From Clostridia bacterium (GTDB lineage Bacteria > Bacillota > Clostridia > Christensenellales > Borkfalkiaceae), in NCBI GenBank assembly GCA_017558825.1, contig JAFYTO010000017.1, positions 1 to 64,000 on the forward strand: DNA of 64,000 nucleotides, given 5' to 3'. This document shows positions 27,498-35,808 of the stretch, piece after piece. Position 1 is the first letter of the stretch, and each line of letters begins with the position of its first letter. The notes beneath the pieces are model-generated. The model worked only from the letters and a program-made list of their open reading frames with translations. It had not been told where the DNA came from and did no database searches. A program made the translations under genes and the position numbers.

Positions 27498-27526
27498 ATT
27501 ATATCAAATAATATTTATGTTGTATA
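27498..27526 (-). promoter_or_regulatory. Promoter of the second GNAT-Gfo/Idh operon
   Basis: Minus strand -35 TATACA (27521-27526), 17 bp, -10 TATAAT (27498-27503); identical hexamers and spacing to the copy at 18057-18085, while the intervening sequence is different. Confidence 0.65.
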
Positions 27527-27558
27527 TAGAAAAATTCCATTTATTTATGTGTTTTATC
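27520..27558. promoter_or_regulatory. Conserved 39-bp element, copy 2
   Basis: It differs from the element at 18079-18117 at only three positions although flanking non-coding sequence has diverged. It lies upstream of the GNAT gene and, on the other side, 114 bp before the start of a DMT transporter gene, which it could also influence. Confidence 0.7.
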
Positions 27559-27618
27559 TATTTATACATTTTATAAAAACTAAATTTTTAATATGGTTTT
27601 ATCTTTTTGCTAATTTGA

Positions 27619-27647
27619 TTGACAATAATTAAATACATATATATAAT
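27619..27647 (+). promoter_or_regulatory. Consensus promoter of the DMT transporter gene
   Basis: -35 TTGACA (27619-27624), 17 bp, -10 TATAAT (27642-27647). An AGAGG ribosome binding site follows before the ATG at 27672. Confidence 0.8.
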
Positions 27648-27671
27648 TCTTTTTATAAAGAGGTAAATTAT

Positions 27672-28571
27672 ATGACAGTTGACGTTTTACTTTTATTTAT
27701 TTTTAATATAATAGCAATATCTCTTACGTTTGTTTTTGTTAAAGAGTATAAAAAGGACGCTCCAATATTCTACTCTGCCGTAAGAATGCTTTTTACTAGT
27801 ATTGTTTTTGTGATAGCCTTTTTCTTGCTAGGCGGAGCGCAAAAAGGTATTCACTTTACAAAATTTTGGCTACTAATTTTACTTGTTATTTTATTTGTTC
27901 TTTGCTATTTCTTTACGGTGCTGGCACTTAAAGAAGGCCCAATGTCTATATCAAGCCTAATCTTTGCATTTGCCTTACTTATTCCTGCCGTTTATGGAAT
28001 AATATTCCAAAATAATTCCGTAGGTTTATTCTTTTATATAGGCATTGCCCTATTTGTTCTTTCTATAATATTTATTAACGTAGAACCAAAAAAGAAAGGC
28101 GAGCAAAAAACCAAAATTACGTTAAAATGGTTAATTTACGTTTTAATTGCCGCTATAACAGACGGGGTTGCATCAATTATAATATCAATTGCAGGTCAAG
28201 ATGCAGTGGGTAGCCAAGAAAACGTTATTTATGAAGGCGTTTCATTTTTAATGCTTGGCTTTTTAGTAACAACGGTTGTTTTGTTTATAATTTCATTTAT
28301 AATGGAAAAATCAAAATTAAAGCCAAACCTTAAAAGCGTTACGGTTTGGGGTGGATTGTGCGGTATATTTACAGGCATTGCCTTTGTTTTAATGATGTAC
28401 TTTACTAACCTTGGTCTTATTTCTAACGCTATTTACTTTCCAGTTTACTCTGGCGGGCAACTAATACTTTGCTCACTAATTGGCATACTTTGGTACAAGG
28501 AAAAGTTTATGCCGATACAATATGTTGGAATTATTATAGGCATAGCCTCGGTAATATTTTTAAACTTATAA
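27672..28571 (+). CDS. DMT-superfamily transporter, EamA-like (1)
   Basis: A 299-aa inner-membrane protein with about ten hydrophobic helices in two five-helix halves, separated by a basic cytoplasmic linker (EPKKKGEQKTK, about 138-150), as in the drug/metabolite transporter superfamily. The substrate is unknown. It is monocistronic with a consensus promoter and a terminator and is divergent from the second GNAT-Gfo/Idh operon, so uptake or export of the same metabolite is plausible. It is related in layout to the transporter at 31473-32447. Confidence 0.83.
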   Translation: MTVDVLLLFIFNIIAISLTFVFVKEYKKDAPIFYSAVRMLFTSIVFVIAFFLLGGAQKGIHFTKFWLLILLVILFVLCYFFTVLALKEGPMSISSLIFAFALLIPAVYGIIFQNNSVGLFFYIGIALFVLSIIFINVEPKKKGEQKTKITLKWLIYVLIAAITDGVASIIISIAGQDAVGSQENVIYEGVSFLMLGFLVTTVVLFIISFIMEKSKLKPNLKSVTVWGGLCGIFTGIAFVLMMYFTNLGLISNAIYFPVYSGGQLILCSLIGILWYKEKFMPIQYVGIIIGIASVIFLNL

Positions 28572-28574
28572 AAG

Positions 28575-28605
28575 AAAGTGCAAGCTGTAGTAGCTTGCAC
28601 TTTTT
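28575..28605. terminator. Bidirectional terminator between DMT (1) and AraC (3)
   Basis: An AAAGTGCAAGCT/AGCTTGCACTTT hairpin with a 5-nt loop. Confidence 0.85.
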
Positions 28606-28610
28606 AATTT

Positions 28611-29348
28611 TTATACCTTTTTAACTTCGGAAGGGGAATATCCGTATTTTTGCTTAAATATACGTGAAAAGAACTTTTCATCGCTAAATCCACATAAAAA
28701 CGCTATTTCTTTAACGCTTTTTGCACATTGCATTAGTAGCTCAAACGCCTTGTTTAATCTTACTTTAATTAAATACGCCTTTGGCGATACCCCTAAATAA
28801 TTATTGAACGCACGCTGAAGCGTTGATTTACTCATATAGCCAACGTTAGCAATTTCTTGAACGTCAAGCATAGCATTTTGATAATTATTTTCTAAATAAT
28901 TTAAACATTTTTGAAACGCTGAATTTTGATACGTTCTTTTTTGCTCCTCTTCAATTCTATCTAAAATTTCGTAAACAATAGCCTTTACTTTATTAACCGA
29001 GCCGTATTGGCTGTAAGTTTCAACAGCTTTTAAAAATAGACTTTTTAAAACCGCGGTATTTTCTATTGAAAAATTTTCAGGTTCATCATAATTGCAGTTA
29101 TGTAAATGTATAACAATTATAATACTGCCTTTAGAATTTAACTTATAGCCTAAATTTGCTGGAATAAATGAAACGTTATTAGCCATTGCAGTAATAGTTT
29201 TGTTTGAAAACGTAAAAACGCTTTCGCCTTCTAATCTAAAAGCCAACGCTCCATAAGGGCGCGGTTGCACGTTAAAAACACCGTCTTTATGCCGTGAACG
29301 GAATACTGAAACCGAAGAAAAACTTAAATTTTCAAAATTGTAAACCAT
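28611..29348 (-). CDS. AraC-family transcriptional regulator (3)
   Basis: A 245-aa protein with a cupin-type N-terminal domain (RLEGESVFTFSNKTI, SFIPANLGYKL) and a well-conserved AraC HTH pair (IANVGYMSKSTLQRAFNNYLG and IAFLCGFSDEKFFSRIFK, ending YSPSEVKK). It lies downstream of the 671-aa hydrolase gene on the same strand but is separated from it by a terminator and has its own promoter, so it is independently transcribed. It probably regulates the hydrolase/transporter operon, or the GH89-like gene at 33501 that carries the same palindromic motif. Confidence 0.9.
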   Translation of the reverse strand: MVYNFENLSFSSVSVFRSRHKDGVFNVQPRPYGALAFRLEGESVFTFSNKTITAMANNVSFIPANLGYKLNSKGSIIIVIHLHNCNYDEPENFSIENTAVLKSLFLKAVETYSQYGSVNKVKAIVYEILDRIEEEQKRTYQNSAFQKCLNYLENNYQNAMLDVQEIANVGYMSKSTLQRAFNNYLGVSPKAYLIKVRLNKAFELLMQCAKSVKEIAFLCGFSDEKFFSRIFKQKYGYSPSEVKKV

Positions 29349-29369
29349 AAATTTTAACCCCTTGTTTCA

Positions 29370-29399
29370 ATTTTAACACATAAAGACTAAAAAGTCCAC
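29370..29399 (-). promoter_or_regulatory. Promoter of AraC (3) overlapped by a palindromic motif
   Basis: Minus strand -35 TGGACT (29393-29398), 17 bp, -10 TAAAAT (29370-29375). The motif GACTAAAAAGTCCAC (29385-29399), with palindromic core GACT-AAAA-AGTC, covers the -35 box. The identical 15-mer occurs at 33409-33423 upstream of the GH89-like gene. Confidence 0.5.
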
Positions 29400-29408
29400 T
29401 ATTATATA

Positions 29409-29438
29409 AAAAATGCACGCAATTTTAAGCGTGCATTT
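29409..29438 (-). terminator. Terminator of the DMT-hydrolase operon
   Basis: An AAATGCACGC/GCGTGCATTT hairpin followed on the minus strand by six T residues. Confidence 0.8.
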
Positions 29439-29441
29439 ATA

Positions 29442-31457
29442 TTAATCTAAAAATACTGTTATTACTTCGTAAGGGTGAATAGGCTCAATATTAACTGTAA
29501 TTTCTCTTTCGTTACCGCTATAACTAAACTTATAAGCATCGTGCCTTGTTCCCATAACCGTAACGTTTTTACCGCGAGGATTACGCACCTTTAAGGTGAT
29601 TTCATTAGTACCGCTTTGTGAAGCGCTATGAATAGTAACTGCAGTAGTTTTACCATTTTTATCTACTGACGGAATAACAACAGCAATATCGTCACTTAAA
29701 AGCCTTGCAGGCATAGAAGCAATTTCATCAAGAATAGCAAGAATTTGATTTCTTTTAGCGGAACTTGTAATGTCTGACCAAATACTATATCCAAAAATTG
29801 CCCATTTTGCGTTAGAGCCGTTAATTTTTGTGGCAATAGTTGTTGCACCAAGGCGTTTATTGTCGCCAAGGTGGTATCCGTTATGCGCATATCCGTAAAT
29901 AGTTGAATTATCTTCGTTAGCGCCTTCAAACACGTAGCGGTTCATAAACTTATGCGCGTAAGGGTTTTCTCTAAGGAAAGCGCCGTCGTGCTCTTTGCCG
30001 TAAACGCCCGTAAAGTATTCCATAGTGTTAAGCCCAATTTGTTTAGGCGTAAAGTTAAACCTATTTGCAAAGCCCCTTTCACAAAGTTTTTTAATACACT
30101 CGCCGTCAGTTATAACAGGTTTTGCAAGTAAAAACTCAATATCGTTATCCGTCATACCGTCTATCATTTTAGTATGAAGCAAATATGCCGTATCACTGCG
30201 AGCATCGTAACTTAATGGAACGCCTAAACGCATTAAGTTCACGTCAGCCTCGTTCATAACGTAGTCCCAACTAAAAGGCTTATCTTCCCTTTTAAGCGGT
30301 TTAAGGTGCGGAGCCTCGCCCCAATAAATTGCAACTGTTCCGCGATAGTCGTTTCGGCTTATTTTTGACAAGCGCTCCCAGTAAGGACGCATTTTAGCAA
30401 GCCCTGCAAAAATCTTTTCATAATAAGTAATTGGCTCGTGGCAAGACTGAACGTCTGTGAACGATAAGCCTGTGCAACCAATGGCAAGGTCTAAAGTTCC
30501 TTCATTTAAAATACCTCCAATACTTTTACCAAAAGCAACGCCTGGCAAGTTTTCAAGTTCAGCAACCGTATTTTTAACGTAGCTTGGAATTATTGAGTTA
30601 GGCGAAGAAAGCGTTAAAAGTTTATAAACTTGGCTATAAGGGTCTTTATCGTTATAGTTGCCGCCACCCGGCCTTGTTTCAATTTCACAACCGCTAGCAT
30701 CGTAAAGCGCACCTAAAATATGGTCGTCATTAGGTCCTAAATAGTTGTGTTGATGCTCGTATTCAAGCGCAAAAGTAGTTTCAGGCGAAACTTTAATAGC
30801 CTCTTTTGTAACGTAGTAAACAAAATCGTAAACGCCTTTTCTAATAAAATCAATATACGCTTTTCTTAAATTAGTATCTTCATAGTTGATTTTATCAACT
30901 AACTCCTCACGAGTGTAGTTTGTACCTTGCTCTTTATTAAACGTAGAAACACACCTTTCACAAAAACAAGGGAATTTGTTAGGACTATGGCTATGCGCAC
31001 GAAGGTCGTCATCATACCAAATGGTAGCAGGCTTTAAAATTTTAGCATAAGTTTGAACCATTTTAGCAATATAATTTTTAAATTTTTCACCACGCCAACA
31101 AAAACAACCGTAGTTCTTAGTTCCGTCATGCCCAACTAAATAAGGGTCTTCTTCGCCATCTTTTGGAAGCATTCCTAAACAAAATTCGCCCTTGTCTTCA
31201 GGTTTTAAAATCGGAGTATCACAATGCCCAATAGTGTTATTTATTTGAAGTGAAACTTTAATTCCAGCATCTTTAAAAATTTTAGCTGAAGTAACCCACT
31301 CGCTCGCGTATTGAACGTGCTTTTCAATGGTAGGATAATAGCCCATAGTGCAAAGCCAAACAGTATCACACGAGCCGGGATTACGCTTAATTGCGTCAAC
31401 AAGCTCACGCGCGTATTTTTCTTCTTTTTGATATAAACCAAGTCTATACGTTAACAT
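29442..31457 (-). CDS. Uncharacterised TIM-barrel glycoside hydrolase-like protein
   Basis: A 671-aa protein that I cannot place in a known family. Features: no signal peptide; an N-terminal half with barrel-like segments (ATIWYDDDLRAHSH near 150, TFALEYEHQHNYLG near 240) with several acidic residues at strand ends; a CFCERC cysteine cluster near 170, seen in many GH42-like and uncharacterised clostridial hydrolases; and a C-terminal beta-sandwich (from about 590: VTIHSASQSGTNEITLKV). It resembles beta-galactosidase-type (GH42) architecture but lacks motifs I would need to call it. It follows a DMT transporter gene by 15 bp with an AAAGGAG site, so transport and hydrolysis are probably coupled. 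Confidence 0.65.
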   Translation of the reverse strand: MLTYRLGLYQKEEKYARELVDAIKRNPGSCDTVWLCTMGYYPTIEKHVQYASEWVTSAKIFKDAGIKVSLQINNTIGHCDTPILKPEDKGEFCLGMLPKDGEEDPYLVGHDGTKNYGCFCWRGEKFKNYIAKMVQTYAKILKPATIWYDDDLRAHSHSPNKFPCFCERCVSTFNKEQGTNYTREELVDKINYEDTNLRKAYIDFIRKGVYDFVYYVTKEAIKVSPETTFALEYEHQHNYLGPNDDHILGALYDASGCEIETRPGGGNYNDKDPYSQVYKLLTLSSPNSIIPSYVKNTVAELENLPGVAFGKSIGGILNEGTLDLAIGCTGLSFTDVQSCHEPITYYEKIFAGLAKMRPYWERLSKISRNDYRGTVAIYWGEAPHLKPLKREDKPFSWDYVMNEADVNLMRLGVPLSYDARSDTAYLLHTKMIDGMTDNDIEFLLAKPVITDGECIKKLCERGFANRFNFTPKQIGLNTMEYFTGVYGKEHDGAFLRENPYAHKFMNRYVFEGANEDNSTIYGYAHNGYHLGDNKRLGATTIATKINGSNAKWAIFGYSIWSDITSSAKRNQILAILDEIASMPARLLSDDIAVVIPSVDKNGKTTAVTIHSASQSGTNEITLKVRNPRGKNVTVMGTRHDAYKFSYSGNEREITVNIEPIHPYEVITVFLD

Positions 31458-31472
31458 AAATTTCTCCTTTCA

Positions 31473-32447
31473 TTATAAGAATAAGCAAGTACCTATTATG
31501 CAAAGAACAATGCCAAACCACTCTATTTTAGTAGGCTTTTCTCTAAAAAATATAAATGCAAATATGCCTGTGAGTGCAATAGTACCACCTGTTATTATAG
31601 GATAAAGTACGCTTGCAGGCAAGTTTTTTGCGCCTTCAAGTTGAAGCACGTTAGAAATTGTTCCTATAAAACTATATAAAATAACTAAAAGTATTGGGAA
31701 TATTTTAACAAATTTATTTGTTTTAGGTTTAAATGTAACTTCGCCTACTTCTTGCTCTATGTTAGTAGTTTCAACAGCAACTTCTTGTTTAGTAGCGTTA
31801 AGTATTGCCAAGCGCTTGTTTTTAAGCGATATAAAGAGTTTAAGTGCAAAATTCAAACCAAAAGAACAATAGCAACCAATCAATGCGTAACTAATCGTGT
31901 CAACAGCGTTAGCTTCCGGCCCTGCTACTTGGTGAAGTTTTGTAAATACACTTAAAAAACCATTGAGCATAAATACCGCCACGCACATTACAATTAACGT
32001 TTTATCAAGTTTTTTAACGTTTGAATTTGAAAGGAATATTGCAATTATCATAACAATTATACCTAAAATTCTTAAAACGGTAGCAGGCTCGCCTAAAAAT
32101 ACCCAACCCCAAACGGCAGGCACAATCATACCGCCGCTCATTAAAAATAGCATATAGGTAGCAACGTTTGCACGCTTTAAAATTTTAAAGCCGATAATCG
32201 TGTATAAAAAGCCGCATATACCTTTTAATAGTGAGTTGAAAAACGAGTACCAAGAAAATTCAATATGTAAGCCTTCCGCCGTAGTATTTCTTAAAATTAA
32301 AATTACTATTGAGCATATAGAAGACACCATACTGAATATAGTGCTACTTACTGTTGTACCGCCCGTACACTTATGATAAAATTTTTGTACCGTAAATGCC
32401 GCCGCTAAAAGCACTACGGATAAAAATACTAATAAATAATCTATCAT
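31473..32447 (-). CDS. DMT-superfamily transporter (2)
   Basis: A 324-aa membrane protein of about ten helices. The first half runs to about 155; a central cytoplasmic loop of about 45 residues (KNKRLAILNATKQE to KPKTNKFVK) precedes the last helices. The C-terminus is hydrophobic (GIVLCIIGTCLFL), as in EamA-type carriers. An AAGGGG site precedes the ATG. It is the first gene of an operon with the 671-aa hydrolase and is divergent from AraC (4), with overlapping -10 boxes (32487-32492 minus, 32483-32488 plus). Likely imports the hydrolase substrate or exports a product. Confidence 0.82.
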   Translation of the reverse strand: MIDYLLVFLSVVLLAAAFTVQKFYHKCTGGTTVSSTIFSMVSSICSIVILILRNTTAEGLHIEFSWYSFFNSLLKGICGFLYTIIGFKILKRANVATYMLFLMSGGMIVPAVWGWVFLGEPATVLRILGIIVMIIAIFLSNSNVKKLDKTLIVMCVAVFMLNGFLSVFTKLHQVAGPEANAVDTISYALIGCYCSFGLNFALKLFISLKNKRLAILNATKQEVAVETTNIEQEVGEVTFKPKTNKFVKIFPILLVILYSFIGTISNVLQLEGAKNLPASVLYPIITGGTIALTGIFAFIFFREKPTKIEWFGIVLCIIGTCLFL

Positions 32448-32459
32448 ACTTTCCCCTTG

Positions 32460-32488
32460 TTGACAAGTTTATTTTGTTATGTTACAAT
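32460..32488 (+). promoter_or_regulatory. Promoter of AraC (4)
   Basis: -35 TTGACA (32460-32465), 17 bp, -10 TACAAT (32483-32488). It overlaps a minus-strand TATAAT (32487-32492) that would serve the divergent DMT gene. Confidence 0.7.
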
Positions 32489-32490
32489 TA

Positions 32491-32544
32491 TAGCACTTTA
32501 ATTTTCATAAAAATATGTATTTTAGTGCTAATAATATGAAAATT
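32491..32544. promoter_or_regulatory. Interleaved inverted repeats in the AraC (4) leader
   Basis: TAGCACT (32491-32497) pairs with AGTGCTA (32524-32530), and AATTTTCATA (32500-32509) pairs with TATGAAAATT (32535-32544). The two pairs are interleaved (A B A' B'). They could be two operators or a pseudoknot in the leader. Confidence 0.45.
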
Positions 32545-32561
32545 CGCTCATAAGGAGTTTT

Positions 32562-33386
32562 ATGGCTATTCAACCCACGCTTGACGTTTTATTTCCCAAT
32601 TTAAACGATATTCAGTTTAAAATTGCGCACGGCGCGAACTATTATGACGTGCTTTCTAATACTGCAGACGATGCTCATATTCACAGCGTTTTTGAAATTT
32701 ACATAAACGTTTCTGGAAACGTTTCATTTTTGCATGGAAGTAACGTTACTCCAATTACTAATGGTGACGTGGTTGTTTCCTACCCGTCTGACGTACACCA
32801 CTGCATTTACCACACCTCTTGCGTACACGAACATTTTTGCATTTGGCTAATTGGTGACGTCGTTGGCAATTTTTTATATTCACGCGGGGTGCGTGGCAGA
32901 ATTAGGTTAAATGAAGATTGCAAAAAGAAGATTATAACGCTTGCAACAAAACTTGCAAATACTAATAATGATAATTTTGTTAAAACAACTTGTCTATTTG
33001 AACTAATTTCTATGCTTGCAAGCGAAAATTATGAAGAAGATAACAGTTTAGAAATACAATCTTTGCCAGATAAACTGCGTGAAATTCTTGCGTATATTGA
33101 CACAGCCTACTTAACTATAACTTGCAGTGAAGATATTGCCAAACGCTTTTATATTTCTCAAGCAACGCTAAACAGGCTATTTAAAAATCACGTTGGTATT
33201 TCAGTTGGGCGTTTAATTGAGGCTAAAAAACTTTCCCACGCTGAAAGAATGCTTAGAGGCAATGCAAGTGTTACAGATGCGTGTTACGGCTCTGGTTTTA
33301 ACGATTGCTCTCGATTTATAGAGCGTTTTAAAAACAAGTTTGGCGCAACGCCTTTAAAATATAAACAACGTTTATTTAACACATAA
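32562..33386 (+). CDS. AraC-family transcriptional regulator (4)
   Basis: A 274-aa protein: a cupin sensor (DAHIHSVFEIYINVSGNVSF, then VVVSYPSDVHHC) and a C-terminal AraC HTH pair (AKRFYISQATLNRLFKNHVG and CYGSGFNDCSRFIERFKNKFG). A GGAG site precedes the ATG. It is divergent from the DMT-hydrolase operon and lies just upstream of the GH89-like gene, so both are candidate targets. A hairpin terminator with a long loop follows. Confidence 0.9.
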   Translation: MAIQPTLDVLFPNLNDIQFKIAHGANYYDVLSNTADDAHIHSVFEIYINVSGNVSFLHGSNVTPITNGDVVVSYPSDVHHCIYHTSCVHEHFCIWLIGDVVGNFLYSRGVRGRIRLNEDCKKKIITLATKLANTNNDNFVKTTCLFELISMLASENYEEDNSLEIQSLPDKLREILAYIDTAYLTITCSEDIAKRFYISQATLNRLFKNHVGISVGRLIEAKKLSHAERMLRGNASVTDACYGSGFNDCSRFIERFKNKFGATPLKYKQRLFNT

Positions 33387-33395
33387 TAATTAACT

Positions 33396-33450
33396 AACCA
33401 CTTTCATTGACTAAAAAGTCCACCTTTATGAATAAAAAAGTGGTTTTTTT
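33396..33450 (+). terminator. Long-loop terminator after AraC (4)
   Basis: AACCACTTT (33396-33404) pairs with AAAGTGGTT (33437-33445), followed by T residues. The 32-nt loop contains the GACT-AAAA-AGTC motif and a second CCAC sequence (33420-33423) that could compete for pairing, so conditional termination is possible. Confidence 0.5.
33409..33423. repeat. GACTAAAAAGTCCAC motif, second copy
   Basis: Identical 15-mer to 29385-29399. Here it lies 78 bp before the start codon of the GH89-like gene and directly follows TT, giving a TTGACT -35-like hexamer without a good -10 at 17 bp. Confidence 0.45.
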
Positions 33451-33500
33451 ATTGGTTTATAAGTTGTAAAATAAAATTACAAACTAAGGTGGTAAGAAAA

Positions 33501-35777
33501 ATGAATTTAACAGTTGTATATCCAAAAAATGCTCACAGCGCTTATGAAATTTCAGCAAACGAGTTTATTAAATTATATTCTAAAATCACACAAAATTCCG
33601 CTTTAAAATTAACCGACCAAGACTTTTGCGCTTTGTCTAACAAGCCTGCATGCGTAGTGTTAATTGGCAACGATAGCGTTAATAATATTGTTGGAAAGTT
33701 TTATTTAGAAGGTAAAATTGCTCCGTTCAATTTTAGTTACGGCACAGACGCTTACGTTATAAGAACTGTACAAATAGACGGTACAAATTATCTTATTTTA
33801 GCAGGTGCACGCCCACGCGCAACGCTTTACGCTGTTTATTTATATTTTGAAAAGTTTTGTAACTGCCATTATTTTTGGGACGGAGATAGAATTCCACAAC
33901 GTACCACAATTGTATTAGATGGAATTGACGTTTGTGAAAACCCACGTTTTGAATACCGTGGCATTAGATATTTTGCTCATAGAAGTTTACACCGCTTTCA
34001 AGCCGAGCATTGGGGCTATGAAGATTGGAAAAATGAAATTGATTGGCTTATAAAGTCAAGGCTTAATTTATTTATGCTTAGAACAGGCATGGATGACGTA
34101 TGGCAAAAAGCCTTTCCAAACATAGTTCCATACCCTTCTTTAACTGATAAAGCAGAGAACTCTGGTTACGGCTACGATGATAGAAGTTTATTTTGGCCAC
34201 TTGAATACAAAGGCGAACTTAGAAAAAAAATTCTTTCTTACGCCTTCGAGCGTGACCTTATTCACCCTGAAGATACAGGCACAATGACGCATTGGTATTC
34301 TCGCACGCCTAAAGAGTTTATTGAAAACGTTAAGCCTACTTTTTTAAGCCAAAGCACGCATAGTTACGCCGAGCAAACAGGGCTAGTTTTTGACGTGAGA
34401 GATAATAAAAATATGGAATATTACGCTCACCTAACCGACACTCACGTTAAAGAATACGGTCAAGGTCAAATATTCCATACCATAGGGCTTGCCGAGCGCA
34501 AATTTTCACAAGATAAAGAAGAGAACGCGCGTTTAAAACTTTATACTTACCGTAAAATTAGTGAAAATATTAAAGAAAAGTATCCAAACGCCCCACTTTT
34601 AATTGCAAGTTGGGATTTATGGATGTATTACACGCCTCAAGAAGTTGAAGCATTACTTAACGAGCTAGATAAAAACCAAGCAATTTTATTTGACTACACA
34701 AGCGAAGTTCAAGATAAAAACAACTTTACTAATTGGAACGTGGTAGGAAAATTTCCTTGGATTTTCGGCATATTTGGCGGTCTTGAAAAACACCATGACG
34801 TAAGGGGCAATTTTAGTTTAATGAACGAAAGACTTAAAATTGCTAAGAGAGATAATATGTGTAAAGGTATGGTATTTTGGCCCGAATTTTCACACGGGAG
34901 CGCGCTATACTTACACTACTTAACAAAAAACGCGTGGGAAGAAGAAGTTTTAAGCGTTGAAGATTTTATTAATAATTTTTGTTCCGCTCGCTATAGTGAA
35001 AGCAACTTTAACGTAATGGCTACGGCGTGGAAAAATTTAATGCCGGTATCAAAACTTATGACTTGGGGCACTTATGACGATGACGAAGTTATTTTATTTG
35101 ACGACCTTTATGAAAATATTAAAGCGCGTGCTTGTTTTAACGAAAGTGAACTTGAGCGCAACATTACCCTTTTAAAACCTTTTAACAATGCTAAAAACAG
35201 CGCAATTACAGTGTTAAAAACACTTAAAAACTTAAGCGGGTACGACAGCCAACTTGAGCGTGACTTATACGATATTATTCGCACTATTATTGGTCGCTAT
35301 ATAAACGCATGTATTTTAAAAGCTCAAATTGCCTATGCTAAAAAAGATTTAAACGAAGTAAAACACGCATCAAATTCGGCTATTAAATTGCTTAAAAACC
35401 TTGCACTTTTGCTTGGCGGACACAACGACTATTCTCTTTATAACTCGCTTAAAAAACTTGAAGAAGAAACAACTTTTAATCCTAACTTTGAACAAACGCT
35501 TAAAAACAATTCGGAATGCCAATATTGTAGAGCGCATATTTATGAAAACGCAGAATACTTATATCTTCCTGAAGTTGAAATTTGGCTTAATGAAGCGGTT
35601 AATTCACTGTGCGAAAATAGGGATTTTAATAAGGAAAACGCCCTTGAAAAAATTAACGAAAATAGAGAGGTTTACTTTAAAACTCCGCTTAAAGATTTAG
35701 AGGTTAAAAATTTAGAAGTTTTAAAAATTATTGACAACTGCTTAGATATTTTAAATAATATAAACTTAAACGTATAA
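33501..35777 (+). CDS. GH89-like alpha-N-acetylglucosaminidase family protein
   Basis: A 758-aa protein resembling the NAGLU family, which removes terminal alpha-linked GlcNAc, for example from mucin. Layout: an N-terminal alpha/beta domain (to about 140), a TIM barrel beginning with the family-like segment HWGYEDWKNEIDWLIKSRLN near 180, and a helical C-terminal domain. A candidate nucleophile glutamate lies in FWPEFSHGS near 460. There is no signal peptide, so the substrate is intracellular. The ATG at 33501 is used (AAGGTGG site) rather than an upstream GTG. The similarity is distant, so another exo-acting hexosaminidase or glucuronidase specificity is possible. It lies next to AraC (4) and ends at a bidirectional terminator. 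Confidence 0.65.
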   Translation: MNLTVVYPKNAHSAYEISANEFIKLYSKITQNSALKLTDQDFCALSNKPACVVLIGNDSVNNIVGKFYLEGKIAPFNFSYGTDAYVIRTVQIDGTNYLILAGARPRATLYAVYLYFEKFCNCHYFWDGDRIPQRTTIVLDGIDVCENPRFEYRGIRYFAHRSLHRFQAEHWGYEDWKNEIDWLIKSRLNLFMLRTGMDDVWQKAFPNIVPYPSLTDKAENSGYGYDDRSLFWPLEYKGELRKKILSYAFERDLIHPEDTGTMTHWYSRTPKEFIENVKPTFLSQSTHSYAEQTGLVFDVRDNKNMEYYAHLTDTHVKEYGQGQIFHTIGLAERKFSQDKEENARLKLYTYRKISENIKEKYPNAPLLIASWDLWMYYTPQEVEALLNELDKNQAILFDYTSEVQDKNNFTNWNVVGKFPWIFGIFGGLEKHHDVRGNFSLMNERLKIAKRDNMCKGMVFWPEFSHGSALYLHYLTKNAWEEEVLSVEDFINNFCSARYSESNFNVMATAWKNLMPVSKLMTWGTYDDDEVILFDDLYENIKARACFNESELERNITLLKPFNNAKNSAITVLKTLKNLSGYDSQLERDLYDIIRTIIGRYINACILKAQIAYAKKDLNEVKHASNSAIKLLKNLALLLGGHNDYSLYNSLKKLEEETTFNPNFEQTLKNNSECQYCRAHIYENAEYLYLPEVEIWLNEAVNSLCENRDFNKENALEKINENREVYFKTPLKDLEVKNLEVLKIIDNCLDILNNINLNV

Positions 35778-35783
35778 AATAAA

Positions 35784-35808
35784 AAAAGACGCCTTGAAGG
35801 CGTCTTTT
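35784..35808. terminator. Bidirectional terminator between GH89-like and TetR genes
   Basis: An AAAGACGCC/GGCGTCTTT hairpin with a TTGAA-type loop. Confidence 0.85.
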
